From: Terriglobus roseus
GTDB lineage: Bacteria > Acidobacteriota > Terriglobia > Terriglobales > Acidobacteriaceae
Assembly: GCF_900102185.1 (NCBI RefSeq)
Contig: NZ_LT629690.1
Coordinates: forward strand, 3,038,001 to 3,102,000
Direction of reading: 5' to 3'
Length of the DNA: 64,000 bases
Part shown: piece after piece, positions 17,865 through 27,394 of the stretch
Position numbering within the stretch: the first letter of the stretch is position 1
How the letters are laid out: each line of letters opens with the position of its first letter
Program-made: the position numbers and the translations under genes
The notes under the pieces: generated by a model
Told to the model about the DNA's origin: nothing
The model's database searches: none
Seen by the model: the letters and a program-made list of their open reading frames with translations, nothing else

Positions 17865-20654
17865 CTAACGTTCTGACATAAGTGCCGACATGCTGATGCT
17901 TCCATCCGTGTGAAGAAGATAGCGCACTGCGCCCATTGTGTCCGTTCGTGCGGTCTTCACATGCGCTGCCTGAAGCCGTTGCAACACAGGCATGCGCGGA
18001 TGGCCGAATGGATTTCCCCTGCCGCACGAAATTACCGCGCACTGCGGCTGTACCTGCTCCAAAAGCTTTTCGCTGGTAGAGGTATTGCTACCGTGATGGC
18101 CCACTTTCAATAGCGTGGATGGCGGCAAGCCACGAGCTAACATTTCCTCTTCGGTGTCGCGCTCCGCGTCGCCTGCTATCAATATCGACGCTTTTCCATA
18201 CCCTAAGCGAAGGACTAACGAATCATCATTCTGCGGTTCGTTCCCGTTCTTATATCCTGCGCGCGGACTCTCCGCAATAATACTCATGCTTCCAAGCTGT
18301 GCAACATCTCCTGCATGCATACGGCGAACGGCGATGTTATTCGCTTTTGCTTCTTCGATCAGGCCTCGCAGCAGAGGCGATGCCGCATCCACACTGATCC
18401 ACAACTCTTGCGGATGAAAATTGCGGAGAATAGCCAATGCTCCTCCGATATGATCGCTATGCGCGTGCGTAATGACTAGTACGTCAATCCTGCGAATATT
18501 TTGTCGCCACAACATAGGCGATACGATCTCTTCACCGATATCAAAGTTGGACGATGCATTTTGTGTTCGGGAGCCCATCGGACCTCCTGCATCGATCACC
18601 ATGATTTGACCTTCGGGCGTCGTCACGAACTCAGAATCTCCTTGCCCCACATCAATTGATGTGAAGGACAATGCGTCGTGCGCGAATACCGGGCGCGATG
18701 GAAATACGAGAATGACAGCCGCTGCAATGGCGAGAACACATCCGATCCATGCAGGCTTGCGTCGGTGCTCGTGCAACAGGAATATCGCGAGTAGCCATAG
18801 CAAACATGCTGCAGCAACGCATGCCGGAAGAGGCGACGGAACTCGCATATCCGCACCGTGAAATGCATTCAGCGTACGCACCACATAACCGATGCCATGC
18901 AGACTTAGCGCAGTCATCGCTGCTGGAATCAGCGCAAGCAGAGGATGCAGAAGGGACAGCACAAAAGTCCCAATGGCGCACCCCATAACAAATCCGATCA
19001 ACGGGAGCGCAAGCAAATTTGCAGGGGCAGCGAATGGCGTCAGACGATGGAAATACACCATCATTGGCAACATCATCACCGACTCCGCCATAAGTATGCC
19101 CAGGATTGCCTCGAGAGCAAGCAGGCACATACGCAAAGTCCATGCAGGCGCACGTTGAACGATGGGCATGTCGTATCGCTTCGGTAGCCATCCCGTGAAT
19201 AACCGACCAGATACACGGCAACTGACGCGAAGCTGAGCCAGGTACGGCGCGTAATGCACATCCAGGAGGATGCTCTCGATGTTTTTCAACGCATTGGCGC
19301 ATGGACCGATCGTGCGCGATACAAGGGGCACGGCGATGCCGCCTACCGCAAACACAGAAAGCGCCGTCATCTGCAGGCTTGCTTCAAACAGTGAATCTGG
19401 ATTGAGAAATAACATCCCGAGGATGGCGACGCCAAGAGCATTCATTACCTGCCGATCTCGATCGAGAACCATTGCGAGCAGATAAATGGCGGACATGAAC
19501 AACGCGCGTCGCACTGGTTGCCCAAAGCCAGTCAGCACCGCGTATCCACTCACGAGAACAAGCGTAATGAGCGCTGCACCCCAAGGTACCATCCGAAGCC
19601 GTAGAAAGAACTGATATAGCACGGCCATCAGGATTGCGATGTGAACTCCAGCAACCACGAAAAGATGAAAGGAACCCGTTCGTTCAAACGCTATGCGAAC
19701 ATTGCGCTGCAGCGCAGTCCTGTCCCCGAAGAGCATGGCGCGTAGCATCGATGCATCCGTTGCATTCCACTGCATGACATGCGGGAGATATCTCATCCAT
19801 GGGGAAACGGTTAGAGCACCAATGCGATTCGACGACCAATGCTGAGCGCGCTGGAACCAGCATGAAAGCGGTATAGAAGGCGCAGGCAGTATGCGTAGCT
19901 GCTTCACATCTGCAGTAGCCGCTATCGTAATACCTTCGTTCTGTAGCTGATCTGCATAATTCCACACGCCCGGATCACGATAACGATCCTGCGGACGCAT
20001 GCGAAGCGTAAGTTCTACATGAGTGCCACACGGAAGGTAAGGCACCGCTTGCGTGACATCGCGTGATCCAAGCGTTGCCTGGATGCCGCCACTCACGGGA
20101 CGCATCACAGCAATGTCGGGTGTGATCTCTTCGGCTCGTAAGGCCTTCAGCTGCAAAACTTCACGTACGTTTCCTTCAGCCTCTTCGTCTTCCCATTCGC
20201 TGTCATCCAGCTTCGATGCAGCCGTCGTGGAAAGCATACGGGAATCTGTAACCACCGCTTCCACTTTCCGCTGTAGCGCGTCAGCGTATGGAATCAAAGA
20301 CGCATCCTGCGGAGACGGCCGTAATAGCGCCGTCGCCCATCCCAATGCGATAAAGGCGATAGCAGTTGCGGGCCATGCCATGCGCGGAGCCTTTGCTACA
20401 GTCCATATCGCAACGGCAAGAAGAAGAACACATGTGAGCACGACGTGCGCTGCTGGTTGCCACCAATGTTGGAAAAGAATGCCAAACGCAAAACATCCCG
20501 CAATCATCAGCGCGGGATTACTGTGAAGACGCAGTGGCTGCACATCGCTGAAATGCGCGGGGTGAGTATAGACCTCACCGAAAAGCATGTTGCGTGCACC
20601 TTTGACACGCTCCATTGCCGCACTGTGCATTGGTTTCGTGCCTTGGTCTGTCAC
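17865..20654 (-). CDS. comEC: ComEC/Rec2 DNA uptake channel
   Basis: 929 residues. An N-terminal membrane part with a DUF4131-like extracytoplasmic domain is followed by the Competence transmembrane domain (GSFHLFVVAGVHIAILMAVL and GFGQPVRRALFMSAIYLLAM). A C-terminal metallo-beta-lactamase domain starts near residue 665 with SFTSIDVGQGDSEFV and has the metal motif HAHSDHIGG near 727-735. It imports single-stranded DNA across the inner membrane. The GTG start overlaps the rlmD stop (GTGA), making it the last gene of the nadC operon. The other pilus/ComEA genes are not in this window. Confidence 0.95.
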   Translation of the reverse strand: MTDQGTKPMHSAAMERVKGARNMLFGEVYTHPAHFSDVQPLRLHSNPALMIAGCFAFGILFQHWWQPAAHVVLTCVLLLAVAIWTVAKAPRMAWPATAIAFIALGWATALLRPSPQDASLIPYADALQRKVEAVVTDSRMLSTTAASKLDDSEWEDEEAEGNVREVLQLKALRAEEITPDIAVMRPVSGGIQATLGSRDVTQAVPYLPCGTHVELTLRMRPQDRYRDPGVWNYADQLQNEGITIAATADVKQLRILPAPSIPLSCWFQRAQHWSSNRIGALTVSPWMRYLPHVMQWNATDASMLRAMLFGDRTALQRNVRIAFERTGSFHLFVVAGVHIAILMAVLYQFFLRLRMVPWGAALITLVLVSGYAVLTGFGQPVRRALFMSAIYLLAMVLDRDRQVMNALGVAILGMLFLNPDSLFEASLQMTALSVFAVGGIAVPLVSRTIGPCANALKNIESILLDVHYAPYLAQLRVSCRVSGRLFTGWLPKRYDMPIVQRAPAWTLRMCLLALEAILGILMAESVMMLPMMVYFHRLTPFAAPANLLALPLIGFVMGCAIGTFVLSLLHPLLALIPAAMTALSLHGIGYVVRTLNAFHGADMRVPSPLPACVAAACLLWLLAIFLLHEHRRKPAWIGCVLAIAAAVILVFPSRPVFAHDALSFTSIDVGQGDSEFVTTPEGQIMVIDAGGPMGSRTQNASSNFDIGEEIVSPMLWRQNIRRIDVLVITHAHSDHIGGALAILRNFHPQELWISVDAASPLLRGLIEEAKANNIAVRRMHAGDVAQLGSMSIIAESPRAGYKNGNEPQNDDSLVLRLGYGKASILIAGDAERDTEEEMLARGLPPSTLLKVGHHGSNTSTSEKLLEQVQPQCAVISCGRGNPFGHPRMPVLQRLQAAHVKTARTDTMGAVRYLLHTDGSISMSALMSER

Positions 20655-21856
20655 TCGGTCTCGCGTCGAAACACGGCTATGGTTTCGGTGTGGAATGTCT
20701 GCGGGAACAGATCCAGAAGATGAAACTCCGAGAAAGCATAACCGCCTTCTAGCAACGTCTTTGCGTCGCGCGCGAATGTCTCTGCATCGCAGGAAACATA
20801 CACAATTTCGTGTGGACGCATTCGCAGAAGCGAACGCAATGCGGGCATGGAAACACCGGCGCGTGGCGGATCCATTACAACAAGATCGGGTGTCACAGAC
20901 GCACGCGCCAGGAAATCCTGGACCGTGGCATGCGCGACACGGTGCTGCGGATATGCCGCAAGATGCGAAGCCAAATCAGATACTGCTGGCTCACCAATCT
21001 CCACTGCGATTTCCTGCTCATAACGCATTGCCAGGGGGACCGAGAAGAGTCCCGCGCCAGCAAACAAATCCAGAACAAGATGACCGCTGCGATGATCCAC
21101 CACGACCTTCACCATCTCGGAGGTGAGGAAACGATTTACCTGGAAGAAAGCGTTGCGTGTGATGCGATAGGTGTTCTCCGCAACGTGATAAGTCAGCTGC
21201 GACTCGCCCCAGCGGGCGATTTCAATGCGCTGTGTGGCCTGCACGCGTTTGGACCGTGTCTTGTCGGGTGCAGCCGCGGAGAGACCACCTCCAACGAGCT
21301 GAGGGAATTCATTGCGCACCGTATCGCAGAGAAGACGAAGTTGCGGAGGTGCGTTACGACTTACTTCCGTCACCATGGCATCGGTATGCATGGATAGTTG
21401 CACGATCTTCTCTTCACTGTCGGTGAAGAGCTCCATCGCAACCACGCCTTCCGGCCACTGAAGCTTTCCTTCACGGACAAGGTCCCGCATCCGCAACGCC
21501 ATGCGGATCAAAAGAGGTGAAGCGATCGGACACTCATCAATCGCAAGGAAATCATTGCTACCGCGTCGGCTATAACCGATGTTGTCAGCGTAAACACGCA
21601 GTCGGATGCGATTGCGGTATTCCCATGGTTGGGCGCTATGTACTTCGACTGCGGGAACAGAAGGAATACCCGATGCATGCAGAACATCGATCAACATTGC
21701 CTGTTTGGCTATGAGCTGATGTTCGTACGGAACGTCCTGCAACTGGCATCCACCACACTGGCCAAAATGCGGACAGAGAGCCGCTACACGTTGCGGCATG
21801 GTTCCGGTGATGGAGAGCAGCTTCTGTTCTGGTGCGACCTGTGCTGCGTGTCTCAT
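20651..21856 (-). CDS. rlmD: 23S rRNA m5U methyltransferase, RlmD/TrmA family
   Basis: 401 residues. The 4Fe-4S cysteines are in CPHFGQCGGC near residues 28-37 with a fourth in DECPIAS. The methyltransferase part has the SAM loop LDLFAGAGLFSVPLA, the DPPRAG segment and the catalytic YVSCD. It makes 5-methyluridine in 23S rRNA; assignment to U1939 rather than U747 is by overall similarity. The N-terminal TRAM domain of RlmD is almost absent: only about 27 residues precede the cluster, and the start is fixed by the upstream gene ending three bases before it. Confidence 0.88.
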   Translation of the reverse strand: MRHAAQVAPEQKLLSITGTMPQRVAALCPHFGQCGGCQLQDVPYEHQLIAKQAMLIDVLHASGIPSVPAVEVHSAQPWEYRNRIRLRVYADNIGYSRRGSNDFLAIDECPIASPLLIRMALRMRDLVREGKLQWPEGVVAMELFTDSEEKIVQLSMHTDAMVTEVSRNAPPQLRLLCDTVRNEFPQLVGGGLSAAAPDKTRSKRVQATQRIEIARWGESQLTYHVAENTYRITRNAFFQVNRFLTSEMVKVVVDHRSGHLVLDLFAGAGLFSVPLAMRYEQEIAVEIGEPAVSDLASHLAAYPQHRVAHATVQDFLARASVTPDLVVMDPPRAGVSMPALRSLLRMRPHEIVYVSCDAETFARDAKTLLEGGYAFSEFHLLDLFPQTFHTETIAVFRRETE

Positions 21857-21859
21857 CGC

Positions 21860-22558
21860 TTATTCGACGCTCATGTAAAAGAGGCTGAGCCGCGGCACAC
21901 CGCGCGCTTCCATCAAACGCTTGTGAACAAATTGTTCGGTCACCTGCTTCAACTGCACAGCCGACATCTTACCGCGATACGGAGCCAATTCGCGCGCGGC
22001 CTGTGCGCGTAGAGCCACAACTTCTTCTTCCGTTGCAGAAAGCATAAGCGCAGCAAACATGCGCTCTTCCAGAGCAGTCAGTGTTAACTCCAGATCCTCA
22101 GTGGATGGCGCCAACTCCGTCTCCACTTCATCTGCAAGAGCACGTAGCCGTTCCGCAAGCGAGAGGAAGGCGTCGTCTGGCTGCGAGGCCACGGCTGCTG
22201 CATTCTGCCGAAGGTAGGCTGCAATACGTTGTGGCTGAAACCCGCTTTCTTCTTCGCTTACAGCGGGCTTTGCCGCGCCAACGGCGGCATCACGCATGTC
22301 CTCTGTTGCAGCCATAACAGCCTGCGCACACCACGCCAGGCCGTTGACCTTGCGAACCCGGCCAGCGGTTTTCTGAGAACGCTGATCGTATTTATCAAAA
22401 GCGTCGTCTATCCCCTGCAGCACAGCTTCCAGAGGCACGCCAGCTTCTCTCCACATTTCAATCAGCGCCCAATCCAGTGTGCTGAGTAACAGTAGAGTTC
22501 CTCTGCGCTGCTGAAAGCGGGTTTCGATTTCCGTGAAGTAGTTAAAGTAATTCAGCAA
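21860..22558 (-). CDS. Conserved-looking helical protein of unknown function in the nadC operon
   Basis: 232 residues, no signal peptide, no membrane helix and no motif I can name. It is predicted mostly helical. The N-terminal 60 residues (FQQRRGTLLLLSTLDWALIE, then GVPLEAVLQGIDDAFDKYDQ) look like a compact helical domain, followed by an Ala-rich linker and a C-terminal helical region (APYRGKMSAVQLKQVTEQFV). It lies seven bases after coaX and three before rlmD, so it is cotranslated with cofactor and RNA modification genes. I do not assign a function. Confidence 0.75.
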   Translation of the reverse strand: MLNYFNYFTEIETRFQQRRGTLLLLSTLDWALIEMWREAGVPLEAVLQGIDDAFDKYDQRSQKTAGRVRKVNGLAWCAQAVMAATEDMRDAAVGAAKPAVSEEESGFQPQRIAAYLRQNAAAVASQPDDAFLSLAERLRALADEVETELAPSTEDLELTLTALEERMFAALMLSATEEEVVALRAQAARELAPYRGKMSAVQLKQVTEQFVHKRLMEARGVPRLSLFYMSVE

Positions 22559-22565
22559 CGCGTAC

Positions 22566-23393
22566 TTACTCCGAGCGCTGTGTTGCAGCCATAGCGCGGC
22601 GGCGAACGCGGTCCTGATTGCGTTCGTAAATCAGACGAACTCCATCCAGCGTCAGGTTCTCGTCTACATGACGAATCGTGCGCGAGGTTTCTGCCAGCAT
22701 GCGGGCAAAGCCACCAGTGGCAATTACCTTCGTCTCAATGGCTAGATCAGCAATCATTCGCTCACAGATGCCATCCACGAGGCCAATGTAACCGTAATAG
22801 AGACCGATCTGAATGTGGTCAACGGTGTTGGTCCCGATCACCTTGCTCGGTTTGCGAATGTTGACACGCCCGAGTTTGGCCGCACGCTCAAACAACGCAT
22901 CTGCGCTAATGCCAATCCCGGGCGCAATTGCACCGCCCAGGTATTCGCCTCGTTGCGAGATCACATCAAACGTTGTGGCCGTTCCAAGATCCACCACGAT
23001 GGTCGGTCCGCCGTAGCGTTCAAAGGCTGCTACACAATTCACAATGCGGTCAGCTCCGACCTCGGCCGGATTGTCCACCAACACTGGAAGCCCTGTTTTC
23101 ACGCCTGGCTCCACAAACAGTGGCTTCACGCCGAAGAGCTTTTCAATCACTTCGCGAAAAAGTGAATCGATCGGCGGAACGACGGACGAGACTGCAACGC
23201 CGGTAACTGCGGTTATGTCCACGCCGTCCATAATGAACAGACCGCGAAGTACCATGCGCAGTTCATCCAGTGTCCTTTGGACTGGAGTCGCAATTCGCCA
23301 GCAGTGCGTTTGCGCTGCGGGTGCTTCCGGGGTGGCCGGGCGGTACAGCCCTAGTACTGTGTTGGTATTGCCTACGTCGATCGCCAGCAGCAT
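22566..23393 (-). CDS. coaX: Type III pantothenate kinase
   Basis: 275 residues, standard length. It phosphorylates pantothenate, the first step of coenzyme A synthesis. ASKHA-fold motifs: phosphate-1 DVGNTNTVLGLY at the start, PAEVGADRIVNCVAAF in the middle and phosphate-2 VVDLGTATTFDV. The ATG at 23393 gives exactly the family N-terminus. It sits 30 bases after birA, an arrangement common in several phyla. Confidence 0.96.
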   Translation of the reverse strand: MLLAIDVGNTNTVLGLYRPATPEAPAAQTHCWRIATPVQRTLDELRMVLRGLFIMDGVDITAVTGVAVSSVVPPIDSLFREVIEKLFGVKPLFVEPGVKTGLPVLVDNPAEVGADRIVNCVAAFERYGGPTIVVDLGTATTFDVISQRGEYLGGAIAPGIGISADALFERAAKLGRVNIRKPSKVIGTNTVDHIQIGLYYGYIGLVDGICERMIADLAIETKVIATGGFARMLAETSRTIRHVDENLTLDGVRLIYERNQDRVRRRAMAATQRSE

Positions 23394-23423
23394 TCCTTCA
23401 CTCCCTGCTTGTCGTCGGTTGAT

Positions 23424-24218
23424 TCACAACTCTCGGACTCCGCCATGACGGACCACACGTTCCGTGCCGTCGTCGCAGTGGATGCGAAGAAGGCCCTCGG
23501 TCGTGAGTCCGGCGGTTTTGCCAGTATAGCCTTCCTCCTCCGCCACATGAACGCGCTTGCCCCGCACCCACGTGCTTTTCCTTTCCATGCGATCGAAGAC
23601 CTCACTGCCGTTCTGGTCGAGTTGCCGAAATTCTTTATCCATCTGCGAAAGCAGGGCGATGGCAAGCTCTTCCCTGCTCACGCTAGCCCCCAGCTCACGC
23701 CGCAATGACGTCGCAACAGCGGCAAGTTCCTTGGGAAATTCCAACTGGTTCAGGTTGATCCCAATTCCGATGGCCGCATGCCGAAGTTCGCCGGATGGTG
23801 TGGAAACCGCCTCGGTCAGAATGCCACCCGCCTTGCGAGCAGGATTCGCACCTATCACCAGATCGTTTGGCCAGCGGATATCCGTAATGCGAGACGCCGT
23901 AACCTCAGCAATGGCCTCAACAGCAGCCAGCGCAGTGATCATGGAGAGCTTCAGCACGTCTGAGCTTTGCAGCGCCGGTCTTACCAGCATGGTCAGATAC
24001 AAGCCGCGATCCGGCTCAGAATGCCACGTGTGACCGCCTCGCCCTCGCCCTGCAGTCTGTTCGTCTGCAATGTAAACCTGGCCTGATTGCGCGCCAGCCT
24101 GAGCGTCCGCGAGCGCCTGCACATTGGTGCTGCCGATGGTAGTGAAGTGCTGCACCTTGCCGTGGAAGATGGTTCCCTGGAGGGCGTCGTTTACAGCCTG
24201 TAGGTCAAAGCCGCTCAT
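23424..24218 (-). CDS. birA: Biotin--[acetyl-CoA carboxylase] ligase
   Basis: 264 residues. Catalytic domain of biotin protein ligase: GRGRGGHTWHSEPDRGLYLT (biotinyl-AMP loop), ITDIRWPNDLVIG and AIGIGINLNQ, then a small C-terminal SH3-like domain. The N-terminal winged helix of E. coli BirA is absent, so this is a class I ligase without repressor function. It starts five bases after the nadC stop. Confidence 0.94.
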   Translation of the reverse strand: MSGFDLQAVNDALQGTIFHGKVQHFTTIGSTNVQALADAQAGAQSGQVYIADEQTAGRGRGGHTWHSEPDRGLYLTMLVRPALQSSDVLKLSMITALAAVEAIAEVTASRITDIRWPNDLVIGANPARKAGGILTEAVSTPSGELRHAAIGIGINLNQLEFPKELAAVATSLRRELGASVSREELAIALLSQMDKEFRQLDQNGSEVFDRMERKSTWVRGKRVHVAEEEGYTGKTAGLTTEGLLRIHCDDGTERVVRHGGVREL

Positions 24219-24223
24219 TAACC

Positions 24224-25120
24224 TCAGTAAACATCCGCCGTGATACGCATGCTCAGATCCACCGCGACCGACGACCGTGTAAGTGCACCGACGGACAGGA
24301 AGTCCACGCCGGTTTCGGCATACTCGTGCGCGTTTTCTAGGGAAATGTGTTCCGCGACTTCCAGAACCACCTTTGGCGCTTTTGCACGCATTGCTTCCAC
24401 CACCTCGACTGTCTGCTTCGGGGACAGGCCTACCAGCAAAAGGGCATCCGCTCCCGCTGCAACCGCATCTTCCGCGTCCTGCAGACTGCGCACTTCAATT
24501 TCAATCTTCTGTCCGGGCTTTCGGGCGTTGGCCACCTTCTGCACCGCCTTCGTGATGCCTCCCGCAATGACCACATGGCTGGTCTTCAGCATGATGCCAT
24601 CCTGCAGGTCCAGGCGATGGTTCGCACCGCCGCCGCAAGTCACGGCATACTTATCCAGCAACCGCAGACCGGGCACTGTCTTACGTGTATCCAGAATCTT
24701 CGCGCGCGTGCCTTGAGTCAGCTGCACAAATTCGTTGGTCAAAGTGGCAATGCCACTCATGCGTTGCATCAGGTTCAGGATGACGCGCTCGCAGGAGAAG
24801 ATAGCCGCCGCAGAATGCCGGATGACGGCTACAGTTTGCCCCTTCCGCACACGCACGCCATCGAACATTTCTGAGTGGCTGATAACCTCATAGCGCCCGC
24901 TGCTCTTGTGTCCACTGCGTGTCTGCATAGCGGCAAACGCATCGAACACGGCGCAGATCACGCCCAGACCGCAGATGATGCAGTCCTGTCGTACAAGGAT
25001 CGCCGCAGAAGCGCGCAAATCCGGGTCAATCGCCAGTGCTGTTGTGACATCGCTGGTGGCTTTGTCTTCCGCAAGTGCGGATTCGACGATTGATGCGATT
25101 TTTCTGCTTTTCCAGTCCAT
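24224..25120 (-). CDS. nadC: Nicotinate-nucleotide pyrophosphorylase (quinolinate phosphoribosyltransferase)
   Basis: 298 residues, full length. It converts quinolinate and PRPP to nicotinate mononucleotide in NAD synthesis. Signatures: ILNLMQRMSGIATLTNEFV, ILDTRKTVPGLRLLDKYAV, CGGGANHRLDLQDGIMLKTSH and GVDFLSVGALTRS. It is the first gene of the six-gene minus-strand operon; its promoter lies in the 79 bases shared divergently with the membrane protein at 25200. nadA and nadB are not in the window. Confidence 0.96.
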   Translation of the reverse strand: MDWKSRKIASIVESALAEDKATSDVTTALAIDPDLRASAAILVRQDCIICGLGVICAVFDAFAAMQTRSGHKSSGRYEVISHSEMFDGVRVRKGQTVAVIRHSAAAIFSCERVILNLMQRMSGIATLTNEFVQLTQGTRAKILDTRKTVPGLRLLDKYAVTCGGGANHRLDLQDGIMLKTSHVVIAGGITKAVQKVANARKPGQKIEIEVRSLQDAEDAVAAGADALLLVGLSPKQTVEVVEAMRAKAPKVVLEVAEHISLENAHEYAETGVDFLSVGALTRSSVAVDLSMRITADVY

Positions 25121-25199
25121 CCAATCACAATCCTAAAGGTGCACAGCGCATCCTACGGTAAAGATGCCATAACGGCAATGTGCGTCAACTACGAGAGAG

Positions 25200-25604
25200 A
25201 TGATTCCGGAACTTCTACCCGAAACCCTGCCCCGTCAAGCTGCCATTCTACTTCTGTTGGCGATCCCTATCGCCTGCATGAGTTGGACGGTGACGCATGA
25301 AGAAGTCTTCCGGGAACCTCGCGAGTACTGCAAAGATCGCAGCCAGAGCGCCCGTTCCCTTACCCACAGAAAGTTTTTCTACCTTTTTACCTGCGAATAC
25401 TGCTTCAGCCATTACGTTACCGCGCTGGTGCTGCTGGTTACCCGCTTCCAACTGTTGTACTCCGGTTGGCGAGGTTATGTGTTGGCTGAGTTCGCGCTGG
25501 TTTACGTCGCCAACGTCTATATGAGCCTCTACAATCGGTTGCGACTTGATATCAAACACGAAAACGTCAGCATCGCAGTGGAAGAAGCTCAGAAGCCGGA
25601 ATAG
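25200..25604 (+). CDS. Small polytopic membrane protein with a CxxC motif
   Basis: 134 residues. About three hydrophobic segments (AAILLLLAIPIACMSW; YVTALVLLVTRF; GYVLAEFALVYVANVYMSLY) and a polar loop with CKDR and CEYC followed by FSHY. The layout faintly recalls DUF1360-type proteins with a Cys-x-x-Cys facing the membrane, but I would not assign it. GAGAGAG directly precedes the ATG. It is divergent from nadC and ends seven bases from the hom stop. Confidence 0.6.
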   Translation: MIPELLPETLPRQAAILLLLAIPIACMSWTVTHEEVFREPREYCKDRSQSARSLTHRKFFYLFTCEYCFSHYVTALVLLVTRFQLLYSGWRGYVLAEFALVYVANVYMSLYNRLRLDIKHENVSIAVEEAQKPE

Positions 25605-25610
25605 GCCGGG

Positions 25611-26903
25611 CTAATCTTCAGCTCGGTCGTCGTCCACCAGCATCTGCAGGCACAACGGTGCCTCCAGCATCGTATTCATTTTGGAAATGGCCTTGACGGC
25701 GGCTTCCACTGTCGAGGTCAACGTGGGTTCCGTGGTAACAACGAAAGGCAACGCATCCTTGGGATATCCGGGACGTTGCAGGATGCTGTCGATGTTCGCA
25801 CCCACCTTCGTCAGAGCGCCCGAGATAGCAGACACTATGCCGGGCTTGTCCCGCACGATGAAACGAAGATAATGCGGTGCCATGAACTCGCCGGTAACTG
25901 TCTTTTTCTTGACCGGCAACGCGACGGAGTTCGATCCGTGCACCACGGCCAGCAGGTCGCTGACGATGGCCACAGCCGTCGGATTACCGCCTGCACCATG
26001 TCCGCTAAACACGACATCGCCACCAAATTCACCAGACGTTACGACCATATTCTGCGTGCCGTGTGACCAGGCGATAGGCGAGCTCTTGGGCACCAGCATG
26101 GGCGCGACGCGTGCCCGCAGCACACCACCGCGAAGCTCGGCCCGTGCGATTTGCCGAACGGTGCAGCCAAGCTCTTTCGCGTATGCAAAGTCCACAGCGC
26201 TCACGTTTCGAATGGTCTGCGCAGGCACTTCATCGGGATTGATACCAATCTGCATGGCGGCGCGCACCAGAATGCAGAGCTTCGCGCGCGCGTCGTAGCC
26301 ATCCACATCTGCAGTTGGATCAGCTTCGGCATAACCGGCTGCCTGTGCCTGCTTTAGCACGTCCGCATATTCCGCGCCCTGCTCCATGTGCGAGAGCATG
26401 AAATTGCAGGTGCCGTTCAGAATGCCGCTGAGGCGCGTAATGCGATCGCCCTGCAAGCCATGCAACGTTGCAGGAATAACCGGCACTCCACCAGCAACTG
26501 CGGCGTTGTAAACCAGCACTCGATTGTTCTCACGGGCCAGCTTGGCAAGGCCTGCGCCCTTGTAAGCGATTAGTTGCTTGTTCGCAGTGACGACGTGCTT
26601 GCCGCTGCTGAGAGCCTTGCGCAACCAGCCTTCAATGGGATCGATACCACCGATGGTCTCAATGACGACATCAACATCTGACTTCAGAATGTCCTGGATG
26701 TTTTCAGTCCACACGATGCCGCTGTTTAGCCCCTTCGCTGTTGCGCCGGTGCGTTTGCGCTCCACGCCGCGGTTATAGATGTGAGTCAGTTCGATGCCTG
26801 GGAACTTCTGGCCGCGCAATAACTGCGCCACCGACGATCCCACCGTGCCGAAGCCGAGGATTGCAACCTTTGTTGCCGCGTTTGCCGCAGTCTGCTTCGC
26901 CAT
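25611..26903 (-). CDS. hom: Homoserine dehydrogenase
   Basis: 430 residues, the length of monofunctional enzymes with a C-terminal ACT domain. It reduces aspartate semialdehyde to homoserine for Thr/Met synthesis. The NAD(P) loop is GFGTVGSSVAQLL; the catalytic region has AAVAGGVPVIPATLHGLQGD, GILNGTCNFML and DPTADVDGYDARAKL. The ACT domain (RFIVRDKPGIVSAISGALTK) indicates allosteric control by threonine. It begins five bases after the guanine deaminase gene. Confidence 0.96.
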   Translation of the reverse strand: MAKQTAANAATKVAILGFGTVGSSVAQLLRGQKFPGIELTHIYNRGVERKRTGATAKGLNSGIVWTENIQDILKSDVDVVIETIGGIDPIEGWLRKALSSGKHVVTANKQLIAYKGAGLAKLARENNRVLVYNAAVAGGVPVIPATLHGLQGDRITRLSGILNGTCNFMLSHMEQGAEYADVLKQAQAAGYAEADPTADVDGYDARAKLCILVRAAMQIGINPDEVPAQTIRNVSAVDFAYAKELGCTVRQIARAELRGGVLRARVAPMLVPKSSPIAWSHGTQNMVVTSGEFGGDVVFSGHGAGGNPTAVAIVSDLLAVVHGSNSVALPVKKKTVTGEFMAPHYLRFIVRDKPGIVSAISGALTKVGANIDSILQRPGYPKDALPFVVTTEPTLTSTVEAAVKAISKMNTMLEAPLCLQMLVDDDRAED

Positions 26904-26908
26904 AGTGT

Positions 26909-27394
26909 TTAGTAGTCGATCCTTTCATTGCTGTTCTGCCATGCCTGGAACGAGCGGATGGCTTCGTCCGGCAACATGCGTTGAAACGGAATGCGGCGCT
27001 GTTCCAGCGGCCGATTTACCTCGTCATACAAAAACTGATCATCGAACCCGATGGCCGCAGCATCTGCCTTGGTATTTCCATAGAAAACCGACCGGCAACG
27101 CGACCAGTAAAGTGCTGCCATGCACATGGGGCAAGGTTCGCATGAAGTGTAGATGTCACAGTCCTCAAGCTGAAAGGTTTTCAGCTTCGCACACGCCTCA
27201 CGGATCGCATTGACCTCGGCATGTGCTGTGGGATCATTTGCGCTTGTCACCGTGTTGGCTGCTGATGCGATGACTTCTCCATTACGCACAATCACCGCTC
27301 CGAACGGCCCACCATTCCCCGTGACGACGTTGTCTGTGGCCAGTTCAATCGCCATGCGCATGAACTTCGGATCGGGAGAAACGGTATTGCTCAT
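26909..27394 (-). CDS. guaD: Guanine deaminase, cytidine-deaminase fold
   Basis: 161 residues. Zinc motifs HAEVNAIR and CEPCPMCMAAL are intact. The C-terminus (FDDQFLYDEVNRPLEQRRIP and FQAWQNSNERIDY) is that of Bacillus-type GuaD rather than tRNA adenosine deaminase, so deamination of guanine to xanthine is the best call; other nucleobases remain possible. ATG 27394 has GGGGAGG nine bases upstream; the frame runs back to 27430. It is followed directly by hom. Confidence 0.85.
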   Translation of the reverse strand: MSNTVSPDPKFMRMAIELATDNVVTGNGGPFGAVIVRNGEVIASAANTVTSANDPTAHAEVNAIREACAKLKTFQLEDCDIYTSCEPCPMCMAALYWSRCRSVFYGNTKADAAAIGFDDQFLYDEVNRPLEQRRIPFQRMLPDEAIRSFQAWQNSNERIDY

